64,000 nucleotides of DNA from Schaalia hyovaginalis (GTDB taxonomy: Bacteria > Actinomycetota > Actinomycetes > Actinomycetales > Actinomycetaceae). The notes beneath the pieces are model-generated. The model was given only the letters and a program-made list of their open reading frames with translations, did no database searches and was not told the origin of the DNA. A program made the translations under genes and the position numbers. The DNA lies in the NCBI RefSeq assembly GCF_014208035.1, contig NZ_JACHMK010000001.1:1116001-1180000 (forward strand), in the 5' to 3' direction. Of this stretch, positions 7,658 through 14,827 are shown in pieces (position 1 is the first letter of the stretch; each line of letters starts with the position of its first letter).

Positions 7658-10012
7658 ATGATGGAAGGCTCTGACATCATCGCCGCAGAGGCGATTATCG
7701 ACAACGGCCGTTTCGGGAAGCGCACCGTGCGCTTCGAGACCGGCCGTCTCGCCAAGCAGGCCGCGGGCTCCGCCCTCGCCTACCTGGATGACGAGACCAC
7801 GGTCCTCTCGGCCACCACCGTCGGCAAGAACCCGAAGGACCAGTTCGACTTCTTCCCGCTCACCGTCGACGTCGAGGAGCGCGCCTACGCCGCGGGCCGC
7901 ATCCCCGGCTCCTTCTTCCGCCGCGAGGGCCGCGCCGGCACCGAGGCGATCCTCGCCGCGCGCCTCATCGACCGCCCGCTGCGCCCCGGCTTCGTCAAGG
8001 GCCTGCGCAATGAGGTCCAGGTCGTCGAGACGGTCTTGACCGTCCACCCCGATGACGCTTACGACGTCCTGGCGATCAACGCCGCCTCCATGTCGACCCA
8101 GATCGCGGGTCTTCCCTTCACCGGTCCGATCGGCGGCACCCGTCTCGCCCTCATCGACGGCCAGTGGGTCGCCTTCCCGCGCTGGTCCGAGCTCGAGCGC
8201 TCGGTCTTCAACATCGTCGTCGCCGGCCGCATCGTGACGGCCGAGGACGGCTCCGAGGACGTCGCGATCATGATGGTCGAGGCCGGCGGCGGCAAGAACC
8301 AGTGGGATCTCATCCAGGCCGGCGCGACCGCCCCGACCGAGGACGTCGTGGCCGACGGCCTCGAGGCCGCCAAGCCCTTCATCAAGGTCCTGTGCGAGGC
8401 GCAGATCGAGGTCGCGAAGTCGGCCTCGAAGGAGACCGCCGAGTTCCCGCTCTTCATCGACTACACCGATGAGCAGTACGCGGCCGTGGAGTCCTGGGTG
8501 GGCGACAAGCTCGCGAAGGCGCTGCTCACCGAGGGCAAGCTCGCCCGCGACGAGGCCGTCGACGCCGTGAAGGCCGAGATGCTCGCCGCTCTGGCCGAGT
8601 CGCACCCCGAGCAGGAGAAGGAGCTCAAGGCCGCCTTCCGCTCGCTCGAGAAGTACACGATCCGTCAGCGCACGCTCCGCGAGGAGATCCGCATGGACGG
8701 CCGCACCCCGCGTCAGATCCGTTCGCTGTCGGCCGAGGTCGAGGTCCTGCCGCGCGTTCACGGTTCGGCGCTCTTCCAGCGCGGCGAGACCCAGATCCTC
8801 GGCGTGACGACCCTGGCGATGCTCCGCATGGAGCAGCAGCTCGACAACCTTTCGCCGGTGACCGCCAAGCGCTACATGCACCAGTACAACTTCGCGCCCT
8901 TCTCGACCGGTGAGACCGGCCGTGTGGGCGCCCCGAAGCGCCGCGAGATCGGCCACGGCGATCTCGCCGAGCGCGCCCTCATCCCGGTCCTGCCCTCGCG
9001 TGAGGAGTTCCCCTACGCGATCCGCCAGGTCTCGGAGACGATGGGTTCGAACGGCTCGTCCTCGATGGGCTCGGTGTGCGCGTCGACCCTGTCGCTCCTC
9101 CAGGCGGGCGTGCCGCTGCGCGCCCCCGTCGCGGGCATCGCGATGGGCCTCATGACCGGCGAGGTCGACGGCGTGAAGAAGGCCGTGACCCTCACCGACA
9201 TCCTCGGCGCCGAGGACGGTTTCGGCGACATGGACTTCAAGGTCGCGGGCACGAAGGACTTCATCACGGCCCTTCAGCTCGACACGAAGCTCGACGGCAT
9301 CGACTCGCAGGTTCTGCGCGGTGCCCTCGCCCAGGCGCGCGATGCGCGCCTGGAGATCCTCAACCTCATCAACATGGCGATCGACGGCCCCGATGAGATG
9401 AGCCCGAATGCTCCTCGCATCATCACCGTCCAGGTCCCGGTGGACAAGATCGGCGAGGTCATCGGCCCGAAGGGCAAGATGATCAACCAGATCCAGGAGG
9501 ACACGGGCGCGGACGTCACGATCGAGGATGACGGCACCGTCTACATCGCGTCGACCTCCGGCGAGTCCGCCGAGGCCGCGCGCCAGATGGTCAACCAGAT
9601 CGCGAACCCGCAGATGCCCGAGGTCGGCGAGCGCTTCATCGGGACGGTCGTGAAGACGACCTCCTTCGGCGCCTTCGTCTCCCTCACGCCGGGCAAGGAC
9701 GGCCTGCTCCACATCTCGCAGGTGCGCCGCCTGGTCGGCGGCAAGCGCGTGGAGTCGGTCGAGGACGTTCTTCAGGTCGGCCAGCAGGTCGAGGTCGAGA
9801 TCGCTGAGATCGGCGATCGCGGCAAGCTGAGCCTGCACGCGGTCCTCGATGAGGCCGCTGCCGCCGCCGAGGCCGAGGCCGCCGGCGAGGAGAAGTCCGA
9901 GCGGGCGGAGCGCCGCGAGCGTTCCGAGCGCCGTGAGCGCCGCCCGCGCACCCGTACGCGCCGCAAGCGCGAGGACGAGGGCGAGGGCTCTGAGGAGGCC
10001 TCGGAGGAGTGA
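7658..10012 (+). CDS. pnp: Polyribonucleotide nucleotidyltransferase (PNPase)
   Basis: PNPase degrades RNA 3' to 5' with phosphate and adds tails in reverse. The 784-aa protein has two RNase PH-like cores, a KH domain ([15 protein letters not shown]) and an S1 domain ([17 protein letters not shown]), then a charged [16 protein letters not shown] tail. The start chosen is the ATG at 7658 (MMEGSD), 10 bases after AAGGAG (7642-7647). The in-frame reading upstream to 7484 lacks family similarity and was dropped. A strong terminator follows, and the gene order after it is interrupted by an island before the usual M16 peptidase. Confidence 0.97.
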   Translation: MMEGSDIIAAEAIIDNGRFGKRTVRFETGRLAKQAAGSALAYLDDETTVLSATTVGKNPKDQFDFFPLTVDVEERAYAAGRIPGSFFRREGRAGTEAILAARLIDRPLRPGFVKGLRNEVQVVETVLTVHPDDAYDVLAINAASMSTQIAGLPFTGPIGGTRLALIDGQWVAFPRWSELERSVFNIVVAGRIVTAEDGSEDVAIMMVEAGGGKNQWDLIQAGATAPTEDVVADGLEAAKPFIKVLCEAQIEVAKSASKETAEFPLFIDYTDEQYAAVESWVGDKLAKALLTEGKLARDEAVDAVKAEMLAALAESHPEQEKELKAAFRSLEKYTIRQRTLREEIRMDGRTPRQIRSLSAEVEVLPRVHGSALFQRGETQILGVTTLAMLRMEQQLDNLSPVTAKRYMHQYNFAPFSTGETGRVGAPKRREIGHGDLAERALIPVLPSREEFPYAIRQVSETMGSNGSSSMGSVCASTLSLLQAGVPLRAPVAGIAMGLMTGEVDGVKKAVTLTDILGAEDGFGDMDFKVAGTKDFITALQLDTKLDGIDSQVLRGALAQARDARLEILNLINMAIDGPDEMSPNAPRIITVQVPVDKIGEVIGPKGKMINQIQEDTGADVTIEDDGTVYIASTSGESAEAARQMVNQIANPQMPEVGERFIGTVVKTTSFGAFVSLTPGKDGLLHISQVRRLVGGKRVESVEDVLQVGQQVEVEIAEIGDRGKLSLHAVLDEAAAAAEAEAAGEEKSERAERRERSERRERRPRTRTRRKREDEGEGSEEASEE

Positions 10013-10057
10013 TCCTCCCCTCCGCTGCGGGGCGCGCCCCGAGCGATGAACGACCCT

Positions 10058-10100
10058 GGGGGCCGGCGGAGATCCCGCCGGCCCCCGGCGTTTGGTTTTG
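10058..10100 (+). terminator. Rho-independent terminator of pnp
   Basis: A 12-bp perfect stem (10058-10069 with 10075-10086) with a 5-nt loop is followed by the T-rich tract GTTTGGTTTTG. It closes the core operon and marks the left border of the 10.1-14.6 kb island. Confidence 0.85.
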
Positions 10101-10170
10101 CGCTCGGCGGACCTCGTGCTCAGCCATCGACGACTTTTCGACACGCGATACACGACATACGACACGGGAC

Positions 10171-10200
10171 GAGGTCCATCGACATTCGTCGATGGACCTC
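10171..10200. promoter_or_regulatory. Palindromic operator candidate upstream of the secreted peptide gene
   Basis: A perfect 13-bp inverted repeat (10171-10183 with 10188-10200) with a 4-nt centre. Its core TCGACATTCGTCGAT (10179-10193) recurs exactly at 13585-13599, upstream of another secreted-protein gene of the same island. In both places a T-nnn-T hexamer (TTGAGT at 10216, TAGCGT at 13622) starts after 22 intervening bases, as expected for an activator site beside a promoter. The adjacent NarL-type response regulator is the obvious candidate ligand. Confidence 0.6.
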
Positions 10201-10259
10201 TCGGGATCTGCGGTGTTGAGTATGGGGTCGATGACCGGCTCAGGGAAGGAGGGAGGACC

Positions 10260-10424
10260 GTGAGACGTGTCCTCGTGGGGGCGATGGCGGTAGTCTCCTT
10301 GGTATGCGGTGCGTCGATTTCGCCGTTCGTCAACGCGTGGCCTCGATCGGACGTCGAATACTCGCCACTCCAACGGTTCTGCCAGGTGTTTCCGAACTTC
10401 CCCGGATGCCGCGACAATCCGTGA
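10260..10424 (+). CDS. Small secreted two-Cys peptide (signal peptide candidate)
   Basis: A 54-residue product starts at GTG 10260, with GGAGGGAGG ending 4 bases before it. It opens with RR, has a hydrophobic run (VLVGAMAVVSLVCGASI) and a likely signal-peptidase site near PFVNA. That would leave about 28 residues (WPRSDVEYSPLQRF and onward) with two Cys nine apart, CQVFPNFPGC, able to form a loop. No family is recognised. It lies under a palindromic operator and its stop overlaps the start of a histidine kinase (GTGA), which suggests a pheromone or an accessory sensed peptide. This role is inferred from context only. Confidence 0.55.
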   Translation: MRRVLVGAMAVVSLVCGASISPFVNAWPRSDVEYSPLQRFCQVFPNFPGCRDNP

Positions 10425-11581
10425 ACGTCGGGCTGAGCCGCGGACGTCCGGGCCGGTGGACGGTGTCGTCGGCGAATGCGCGGCACATCATTTATCCGAT
10501 TGTGGCGAGTGCATTCTTCGGGTTCGATGTCACTACCTGGATCAACGACGCGTCCGCCCCACTGACAGATGTTGCTGCCTCCGCAGTCATCGCTGCGATG
10601 ACGATCCTCGCTGCCTGGCGCTCCGTCGTCGGCAGTGCAGGCATCGTCCTCGTCAGCTGCCTGGTGATCGTGTCGCCCTTTGGGCTATTCGGTTCAATTC
10701 TCACCCCATTCCTCATCGTCTTGGCGATCGCGGAGCAAATCTCCAGGCGACAATTCGCGCTGGCGACAATCTCAGCTTTCTTGCTGGCCGGCGCCTACTT
10801 GCTGGATCCGACAGTGCGCTCGACATGGGCGCTCATGATGGCGGTTGTCTTCCAGTTGTTGCTCGCGATTCCTCTGGGATTGGCAATGCTCTTTCATGAT
10901 CGACAGGTTGACGCACTCGAACGGGAAGTCGCAGAGGTCGCCAAACGCACGCGAGCTCAACTTGCGCTCGCCCTCCATGACACCGCGATCACGGATCTGA
11001 CACGAGCGCTCGTCATCACGCGCACCCTGCGGAGCCGGGCGAACGAACCTCGAACGTCCGACATCGGAGCGGTCGAGGAATCGATTGTCGCTGCGCTCCG
11101 CAGCCTTCGGCAGACCGCCAAGATTGTGGACTCCTCCGCTAAGGACGAGATGTCCTCTGTTTGCAAGGTCGTTCGCGAGATGTCGAACCGTTTGACGATC
11201 CGTCACCTCGCCGTGGAATGCTCGTGCGCCGATGACACGACCCTCAATCGGACTCTGGGCGACGTTGGCTATCGCTTCGTGCAGCTTTTTCTCAAAGAGG
11301 CTCTGATCAACTGTCTGAAGTACGCAGACGAAGGAACAACCATTGTCATCTCATCGGAAGAAAGCGACTCTCGCATCGAAGTATTCGTCAGATCTGTCGC
11401 TGTGGAGGGCTCCGACGCTCGGAATGCCGAGGAGTACTCCTCCGGGTTAGGAATCGCTGGTATTCGAACGCGGGCTCGAGCGCTAGGAGGCGACATCAGC
11501 GCTGGCAAAGTACTCGGGTATTGGATGATTTCCCTTCATCTCCCCCGCATTCGTGAACCGGGGGGAGAACGCGATGAGTAG
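10421..11581 (+). CDS. NarL-type membrane sensor histidine kinase
   Basis: A 386-aa kinase of the HisKA_3/HATPase_c class. The start GTG at 10421 overlaps the stop of the upstream peptide gene (GTGA); an ATG at 10406 is the alternative. Residues of roughly 20 to 157 hold about five or six hydrophobic segments with no large outer loop, a layout seen in kinases that sense small or membrane-embedded peptides. The phospho-acceptor box is LALALHDTAITDL (His186). An N-box (FLKEALINCLKYA) and G-box (SSGLGIAGIRTRARALGG) complete the catalytic domain. Codon choice is richer in A/T than in pnp. Its gene end overlaps the response regulator start. Confidence 0.9.
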   Translation: MNVGLSRGRPGRWTVSSANARHIIYPIVASAFFGFDVTTWINDASAPLTDVAASAVIAAMTILAAWRSVVGSAGIVLVSCLVIVSPFGLFGSILTPFLIVLAIAEQISRRQFALATISAFLLAGAYLLDPTVRSTWALMMAVVFQLLLAIPLGLAMLFHDRQVDALEREVAEVAKRTRAQLALALHDTAITDLTRALVITRTLRSRANEPRTSDIGAVEESIVAALRSLRQTAKIVDSSAKDEMSSVCKVVREMSNRLTIRHLAVECSCADDTTLNRTLGDVGYRFVQLFLKEALINCLKYADEGTTIVISSEESDSRIEVFVRSVAVEGSDARNAEEYSSGLGIAGIRTRARALGGDISAGKVLGYWMISLHLPRIREPGGERDE

Positions 11582-12275
11582 GAACTTGACGGAAGTGACG
11601 AGCGTTGAAGTGATCCGAGTGATCTACGCGGATGACGATCCCACCCTCTTGGAGGGGATATCCGGATTGATCGCCGCTGATTCGCGCATTCGAATCGTTG
11701 GAACTGCGGAGGGCGGCAGGAGCGTCCTTCACCTTCTCGAACTCCACCGGGCAGACGTCGTCCTCCTCGATGTGGAAATGCCTGATCTTGACGGTGTGGA
11801 GACAGCAAGAATCATCTCAGGGCGCTATCCCGAGGTGAAGATCGTCATGTTCACGGCGTTCGAGGTCGAGTCGCGACTTATGGAGGCATTCTCGGCGGGG
11901 GCAGTTGCCTTCCTTACGAAGGACATGGAGCCGCGCGAGATCGTCGACGCCATCGCAGACGCGGTTGAGGGACGGCCGGCACTTGCTCCTCGCGCCGTCG
12001 CGTCGGCGATCGGCATTCTTCACGACCTCGGTGAGAAACGTCGCGCTGGAGATCGGTGGCGGGAGACAAAAGAGAGTCTCTCCGAGGGGTCGAGAAGGGT
12101 GTACCGGTATCTTATCGAAGGTGCGACGAACAAGGAGATCGCTGCGAGAACGGGTTACTCGGAGACGACAGTGCGGACGTACGTCTCCTTCCTCCTCGAA
12201 TCCTTCGGATGTGCAACGCGCACCGAACTCGCCGTCCGTGCTCTCCGGGCCTCGACAGCCCTAGGGGATGAGTGA
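11574..12275 (+). CDS. LuxR/NarL-family response regulator
   Basis: A 233-aa two-domain regulator. The receiver domain has the acidic cluster DDD (20-22), phospho-acceptor Asp66 in VVLLDVEMPDLDG, and the FLTKD lysine. The C-terminal LuxR-type HTH is SRRVYRYLIEGATNKEIAARTG followed by a recognition helix with SETTVRTYVSFLLESFG. The ATG at 11574 has GGGGGAG 7 bases upstream and overlaps the kinase stop, so the pair is co-translated. It likely binds the palindrome found at 10179 and 13585, switching on the peptide and the precursor gene (inference). Confidence 0.9.
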   Translation: MSRNLTEVTSVEVIRVIYADDDPTLLEGISGLIAADSRIRIVGTAEGGRSVLHLLELHRADVVLLDVEMPDLDGVETARIISGRYPEVKIVMFTAFEVESRLMEAFSAGAVAFLTKDMEPREIVDAIADAVEGRPALAPRAVASAIGILHDLGEKRRAGDRWRETKESLSEGSRRVYRYLIEGATNKEIAARTGYSETTVRTYVSFLLESFGCATRTELAVRALRASTALGDE

Positions 12276-12480
12276 GAAAGCGGGCGAGCCCGCCTCGGAT
12301 GGCGAGCTCTCAACAAACGTCGATTCTCCTATCGCCACCTACTCCATACTCTTTTCGCGATGGGATCTGCGAGTTCGATTGACTTTCGGGTATGCGGGCT
12401 CCCTGCTGGTGCTAGGGAGATATTTCGCCAAGCCCGATTGTCGAGTCTCATGTGGCCCCATTGAATGGGAATGTCCCAGC

Positions 12481-12784
12481 ATGACCAAGCGCATCAAGTG
12501 GGGCGCGATTCTATATTTCGAATCAGAACCTGAAGGCCGGGGCCTTCGCCATCATTGCAACCGCGGCGAGTACGAGTCCAGAAGCGCTGGCAGCTGCGTT
12601 CGTTGCGGTGTCGTCGATGATCGGCGGTCCCGTTGGAAGTGCGCTAGCGGCGGGTGTATCGCTCTTGGGAATTGGATTCTTCGCGGACCTCGCAGTCAAG
12701 ATCACGGGGGCGCTCGTACAGGGAAAGGGAGTTGCGTTCTATGCGAAGTGGGGATTTCCGCCGATTGTGGCAAGGATCGAGTGA
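12481..12784 (+). pseudogene. Frameshifted gene for a small hydrophobic (bacteriocin-like) peptide
   Basis: An ATG at 12481 opens MTKRIKWGAILYF in frame 1. The meaningful sequence continues one base over in frame 2, open from 12485 to the TGA at 12782. It reads GARFYISNQNLKAGAFAII, then a long Ala/Gly/Val hydrophobic stretch with GGPVGSALAAGVSLLGIGFF, and ends KGVAFYAKWGFPPIVARIE. A WG...Y opening, a hydrophobic centre and a C-terminal GxGV...W segment recall small secreted bacteriocin-like peptides of Gram-positives. No start codon exists in frame 2 before the core, so this is a frameshifted gene, a programmed shift, or a sequence error. The gene before it is a response regulator and the one after a small membrane protein. 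The 200 bases from 12276 to 12480 hold nothing convincing. Confidence 0.5.
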
Positions 12785-12832
12785 GAATCGAGTCGATGCT
12801 ATTCTGCGGGTGAGGAGTTTCGGGGTGGGGAT

Positions 12833-13189
12833 ATGCGCGTTTATCGATCGGGAATGTTTCATTGCGTCGTCGGCGGGTTCTCCTTCGCCGCGGCGATCGA
12901 GGTCCGCGAGCGATTCCACGAACAGGCACCGGCGGTCTTTTACACGATCCACGGGCTCGTCATTCTTCTCTTGGTCGCATGGTTGATCCTCCTTGTGCGC
13001 AAGGGGGTGCTGCCGCTCGGTCGAGCGGTTCGCGACGGTCTGCTGATCGCCTGCTGTTACGCCATGGCCGCGACCGGGTCGGTCGTCGCCTTCTGGGCCA
13101 TTCCGGCAGTGGCTGTATTCGCCTTGGTCATGATGACACGAGGGGTCGGATTGACGAGCAGCGGTGAGGCCGAGGAAAGCGATGCCTGA
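12833..13189 (+). CDS. Small membrane protein, immunity candidate
   Basis: A 118-aa protein with three to four hydrophobic helices: one near residues 8-22, HGLVILLLVAWLILL (about 40-54), and a long pair around 69-101 (LLIACCYAMAATGSVVAFWA and onward). It ends in a polar acidic tail. The ATG at 12833 follows GGTGGGGA. It begins 48 bases after the frameshifted hydrophobic-peptide gene; a small polytopic protein directly behind a bacteriocin-like gene is the usual position of an immunity protein. No family is recognised, so the role rests on context. Confidence 0.6.
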   Translation: MRVYRSGMFHCVVGGFSFAAAIEVRERFHEQAPAVFYTIHGLVILLLVAWLILLVRKGVLPLGRAVRDGLLIACCYAMAATGSVVAFWAIPAVAVFALVMMTRGVGLTSSGEAEESDA

Positions 13190-13240
13190 GAGCGGGGGAG
13201 TGACGGGCGACTCGAATCGTTGTGTTCCGCCGCGCAGTCG

Positions 13241-13285
13241 CACCGGCCCGCCACCGGCCCGGCCCGGGCCGGTGGCGGGCCGGTG
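13241..13285. terminator. 19-bp perfect GC palindrome
   Basis: Arms 13241-13259 and 13267-13285 are perfectly complementary (19 bp) with a 7-nt loop, about 50 bases after the membrane-protein stop. No T-run follows on either strand. It is probably a terminator or an element-end hairpin separating two transcription units of the island. Confidence 0.55.
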
Positions 13286-13420
13286 CGCTGGATGGCCAGG
13301 TGCAAGTCCGCGCTGAACGCGTTCGCGATCACCTTTGCTGGAAGGTTCGAGAGAACCACTCACCGAAAACCAGTGGACCCCTACACGCATTCATCGAACA
13401 GCCCCATCTGCCGAGGCTGA
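13286..13420 (+). pseudogene. Possible C-terminal remnant of a transposase
   Basis: The frame ending at 13420 reads WMARCKSALNAFAITFAGRF followed by a short polar tail. This is reminiscent of the extreme C-terminus of IS256-family transposases (W-n-ALN-FAI-F-GR). Nothing upstream in this frame continues the protein, as it is cut off by the GC palindrome. The remainder, 13421 to 13584, shows no gene. The call is weak and by memory of the family pattern. Confidence 0.25.
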
Positions 13421-13584
13421 GGGACTCTGCTCGAGGGACGATCAGCCAACAAGGGTTCGGCCTCGCCGGATCCAAGACTCTCGATCCCCGCATCAAGCTC
13501 TTTAAATCGGCGCAACCGGTATTTAAGAGTGGCTCGGGAACGGTGGTGTGCCATGTATATCCTGGCCGTTCCACGTTGAGAATC

Positions 13585-13599
13585 TCGACATTCGTCGAT
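13585..13599. promoter_or_regulatory. Second copy of the island palindrome TCGACATTCGTCGAT
   Basis: Identical over 15 bases to 10179-10193, about 97 bases before the precursor gene. A TAGCGT hexamer at 13622-13627 could be the -10. The shared operator links the secreted precursor to the peptide/kinase/regulator operon. Confidence 0.6.
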
Positions 13600-13695
13600 A
13601 GTTGTTCCTTTGAGTCCGGTTTAGCGTTTTGGTGTCGGAAGGATTGTTGTCCTCACGGCTCTATTTTGAGATCCGCGTCAGAGGGGGAGATGCTC

Positions 13696-14193
13696 ATGAA
13701 ATCTTTCCTAGCAGTTGTTCTTTCACTATCCCTGCTTCTAGCTCTGCCGTTGTCAGCGCGTGCGGAACCGATTCCATCGGGGAGTGTCCTTCCTCCAGCA
13801 GTGAGTGCAAATCAGCTGGAGGCTGTCGAGAAGCTTCAGGAAGAGTACAGACAGGCTGTCACAGCTCAGGAATATGAGCTCGCAATGCGAGCCTATCGTT
13901 CGATGAATGAAAACGGGCCGTCAATATCGTGGCTGTCACCTTCTTCATCGGATGCTCGGCACAAGGCGAGGGCTTGCATTTCGATCCCAAGGTGGGCAGT
14001 GGTCGCATACGGCTGGTACCTCATTGCACATGGAGCCCTGGTTGCCGGTGCGGGCGGATTCGTCGATGCAACAATCGTCGGGATTCCGGCGGGAGCAGTC
14101 ATGAACGCCTTGGGCATCGGGGAGGGTACATCAGGCTATGCATTGCTCTATTGGGCTGATCATACGTCTTGGCCCAAGAGAGTCTGTCTGTGA
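13696..14193 (+). CDS. Sec-exported precursor with two-Cys hydrophobic C-terminal core
   Basis: A 165-residue protein starts at ATG 13696, 8 bases after GAGGGGG (an ATG at 13690 is too close to it). Residues 1-23 are a clear signal peptide ending LPLSARA before Glu24. Residues 24-90 are a charged helical spacer. From Cys94 to Cys164 runs a hydrophobic core (CISIPRWAVVAYGWYLIAHG ... GYALLYWADHTSWPKRVCL), plausibly a disulfide-closed helical hairpin. The layout, spacer plus compact hydrophobic core, suggests a processed bacteriocin-like or surface-active peptide. A degenerate copy of its C-terminus lies 190 bases downstream. No known family was recognised. Confidence 0.65.
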   Translation: MKSFLAVVLSLSLLLALPLSARAEPIPSGSVLPPAVSANQLEAVEKLQEEYRQAVTAQEYELAMRAYRSMNENGPSISWLSPSSSDARHKARACISIPRWAVVAYGWYLIAHGALVAGAGGFVDATIVGIPAGAVMNALGIGEGTSGYALLYWADHTSWPKRVCL

Positions 14194-14309
14194 TGGGATC
14201 TACGTGGGTATACGGCGCGGCCATCGTCCTCAGCTCGCAGGTGTTTTCATTGTGCGTCCGTCTCTACAGGAGACGAAGACGTAAGAAGAAGGAGGATAGA
14301 GCGGCATAG
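14193..14309 (+). CDS. 38-aa single-helix membrane peptide with Arg/Lys tail
   Basis: The ATG shares its first base with the precursor's stop (TGATG), so it is translationally coupled. The product is MGSTWVYGAAIVLSSQVFSL and a C-terminal patch RRRRRKKKED, i.e. one transmembrane helix with a positive-inside tail. A second, related copy is found at 14480-14575, where the helix and basic tail are kept although DNA identity is modest; such conservation argues that it is a real gene. It may be an immunity or partner peptide for the precursor (inference). Confidence 0.55.
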   Translation: MGSTWVYGAAIVLSSQVFSLCVRLYRRRRRKKKEDRAA

Positions 14310-14379
14310 GTTCTCCGAGTGCGGATCGTGAGTGTCGTGGGCCTTCGTGCGTTGCAATGCTCATCTTGCTGAAGACCAT

Positions 14380-14575
14380 GTGGCTGGATTAGCCATAGAC
14401 GCGCCGGGAACCGCGCTGCTATGTTCGACGAACCATATGAGTCGGCCGAAGAGGGTGTGTCTGAAATGGGACGACGTGGATGTACGGTATGGCGGTCGTC
14501 CTCGGGGCGCAGATCGTGGCGCTGGTCATTCGGACTTGCCGGCGAGGGTGGGGCCCGAAAGGGAAGAAACGGTGA
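14380..14575 (+). pseudogene. Decayed second copy of precursor C-terminus plus small membrane peptide
   Basis: The frame through 14380-14460 reads VAGLAIDAPGTALLCSTNHM then SRPKRVCLK, matching the end of the 165-aa precursor (ALLYWADHTSWPKRVCL). The stop codon has changed to AAA, and no signal peptide or first half remains. In the next frame TWMYGMAVVLGAQIVALVIR and the tail CRRGWGPKGKKR match the 38-aa peptide, with one base lost near its original start. A 31-aa version from the ATG at 14480 is still intact. This is a tandem duplication in decay. The next 250 bases up to 14814 show no gene. Confidence 0.55.
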
Positions 14576-14814
14576 AGAACTAGCCGGGTGAGGATCCGAC
14601 CCCCGCATCCCCCTGTGAGCGCCCCGTCCGCGGGGACGAGGCGTCGGGGACACGGGTGAACCGACTCGAAGAGCCCTCGGCACGCGCGGGGACTGGGGGC
14701 TCGGAGGGGGCCTTCGACGGGGCACGACGCCGCTGCGCGGCCCGATCCCGGTGATCTGGAGCAAGGACGTGAGCATCCGCTCCCGGCCCTTCACCGTGCC
14801 GTGAGCCCAGCATT

Positions 14815-14820
14815 TAAACT
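14815..14820 (+). promoter_or_regulatory. -10 element for a leaderless M16 peptidase mRNA
   Basis: TAAACT is followed by exactly 7 bases and then the ATG at 14828. No Shine-Dalgarno sequence is present, so transcription probably starts at the start codon. Confidence 0.55.
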
Positions 14821-14827
14821 GTTCGCC

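Noticed and set aside
7448..10486. A 1012-codon open frame on the minus strand opposite pnp
   Set aside because: It is an antisense shadow of high-GC codon usage; its His/Arg/Asp/Leu-rich translation matches no family, while the plus strand is clearly PNPase. The same holds for the long frames opposite ftsK (21402-23912), ribonuclease J, hflX and the infB-miaB genes.
12268..12813. A 181-codon frame after the response regulator
   Set aside because: It runs through the frameshifted peptide gene in the wrong frame for most of its length; only the ATG at 12481 and the next few codons look meaningful.
12644..13390. A 248-codon minus-strand frame over the immunity candidate
   Set aside because: Composition is shadow-like and it crosses the GC palindrome; the plus-strand frame has credible transmembrane helices.
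13222..13695. Upstream in-frame extension of the 165-aa precursor
   Set aside because: It would bury the signal peptide in the middle of the protein; a Shine-Dalgarno sequence and signal peptide support the start at 13696.
14581..14814. Gap before the M16 peptidase examined for a gene
   Set aside because: Only shadow frames and a short GC hairpin near 14620; nothing supportable.
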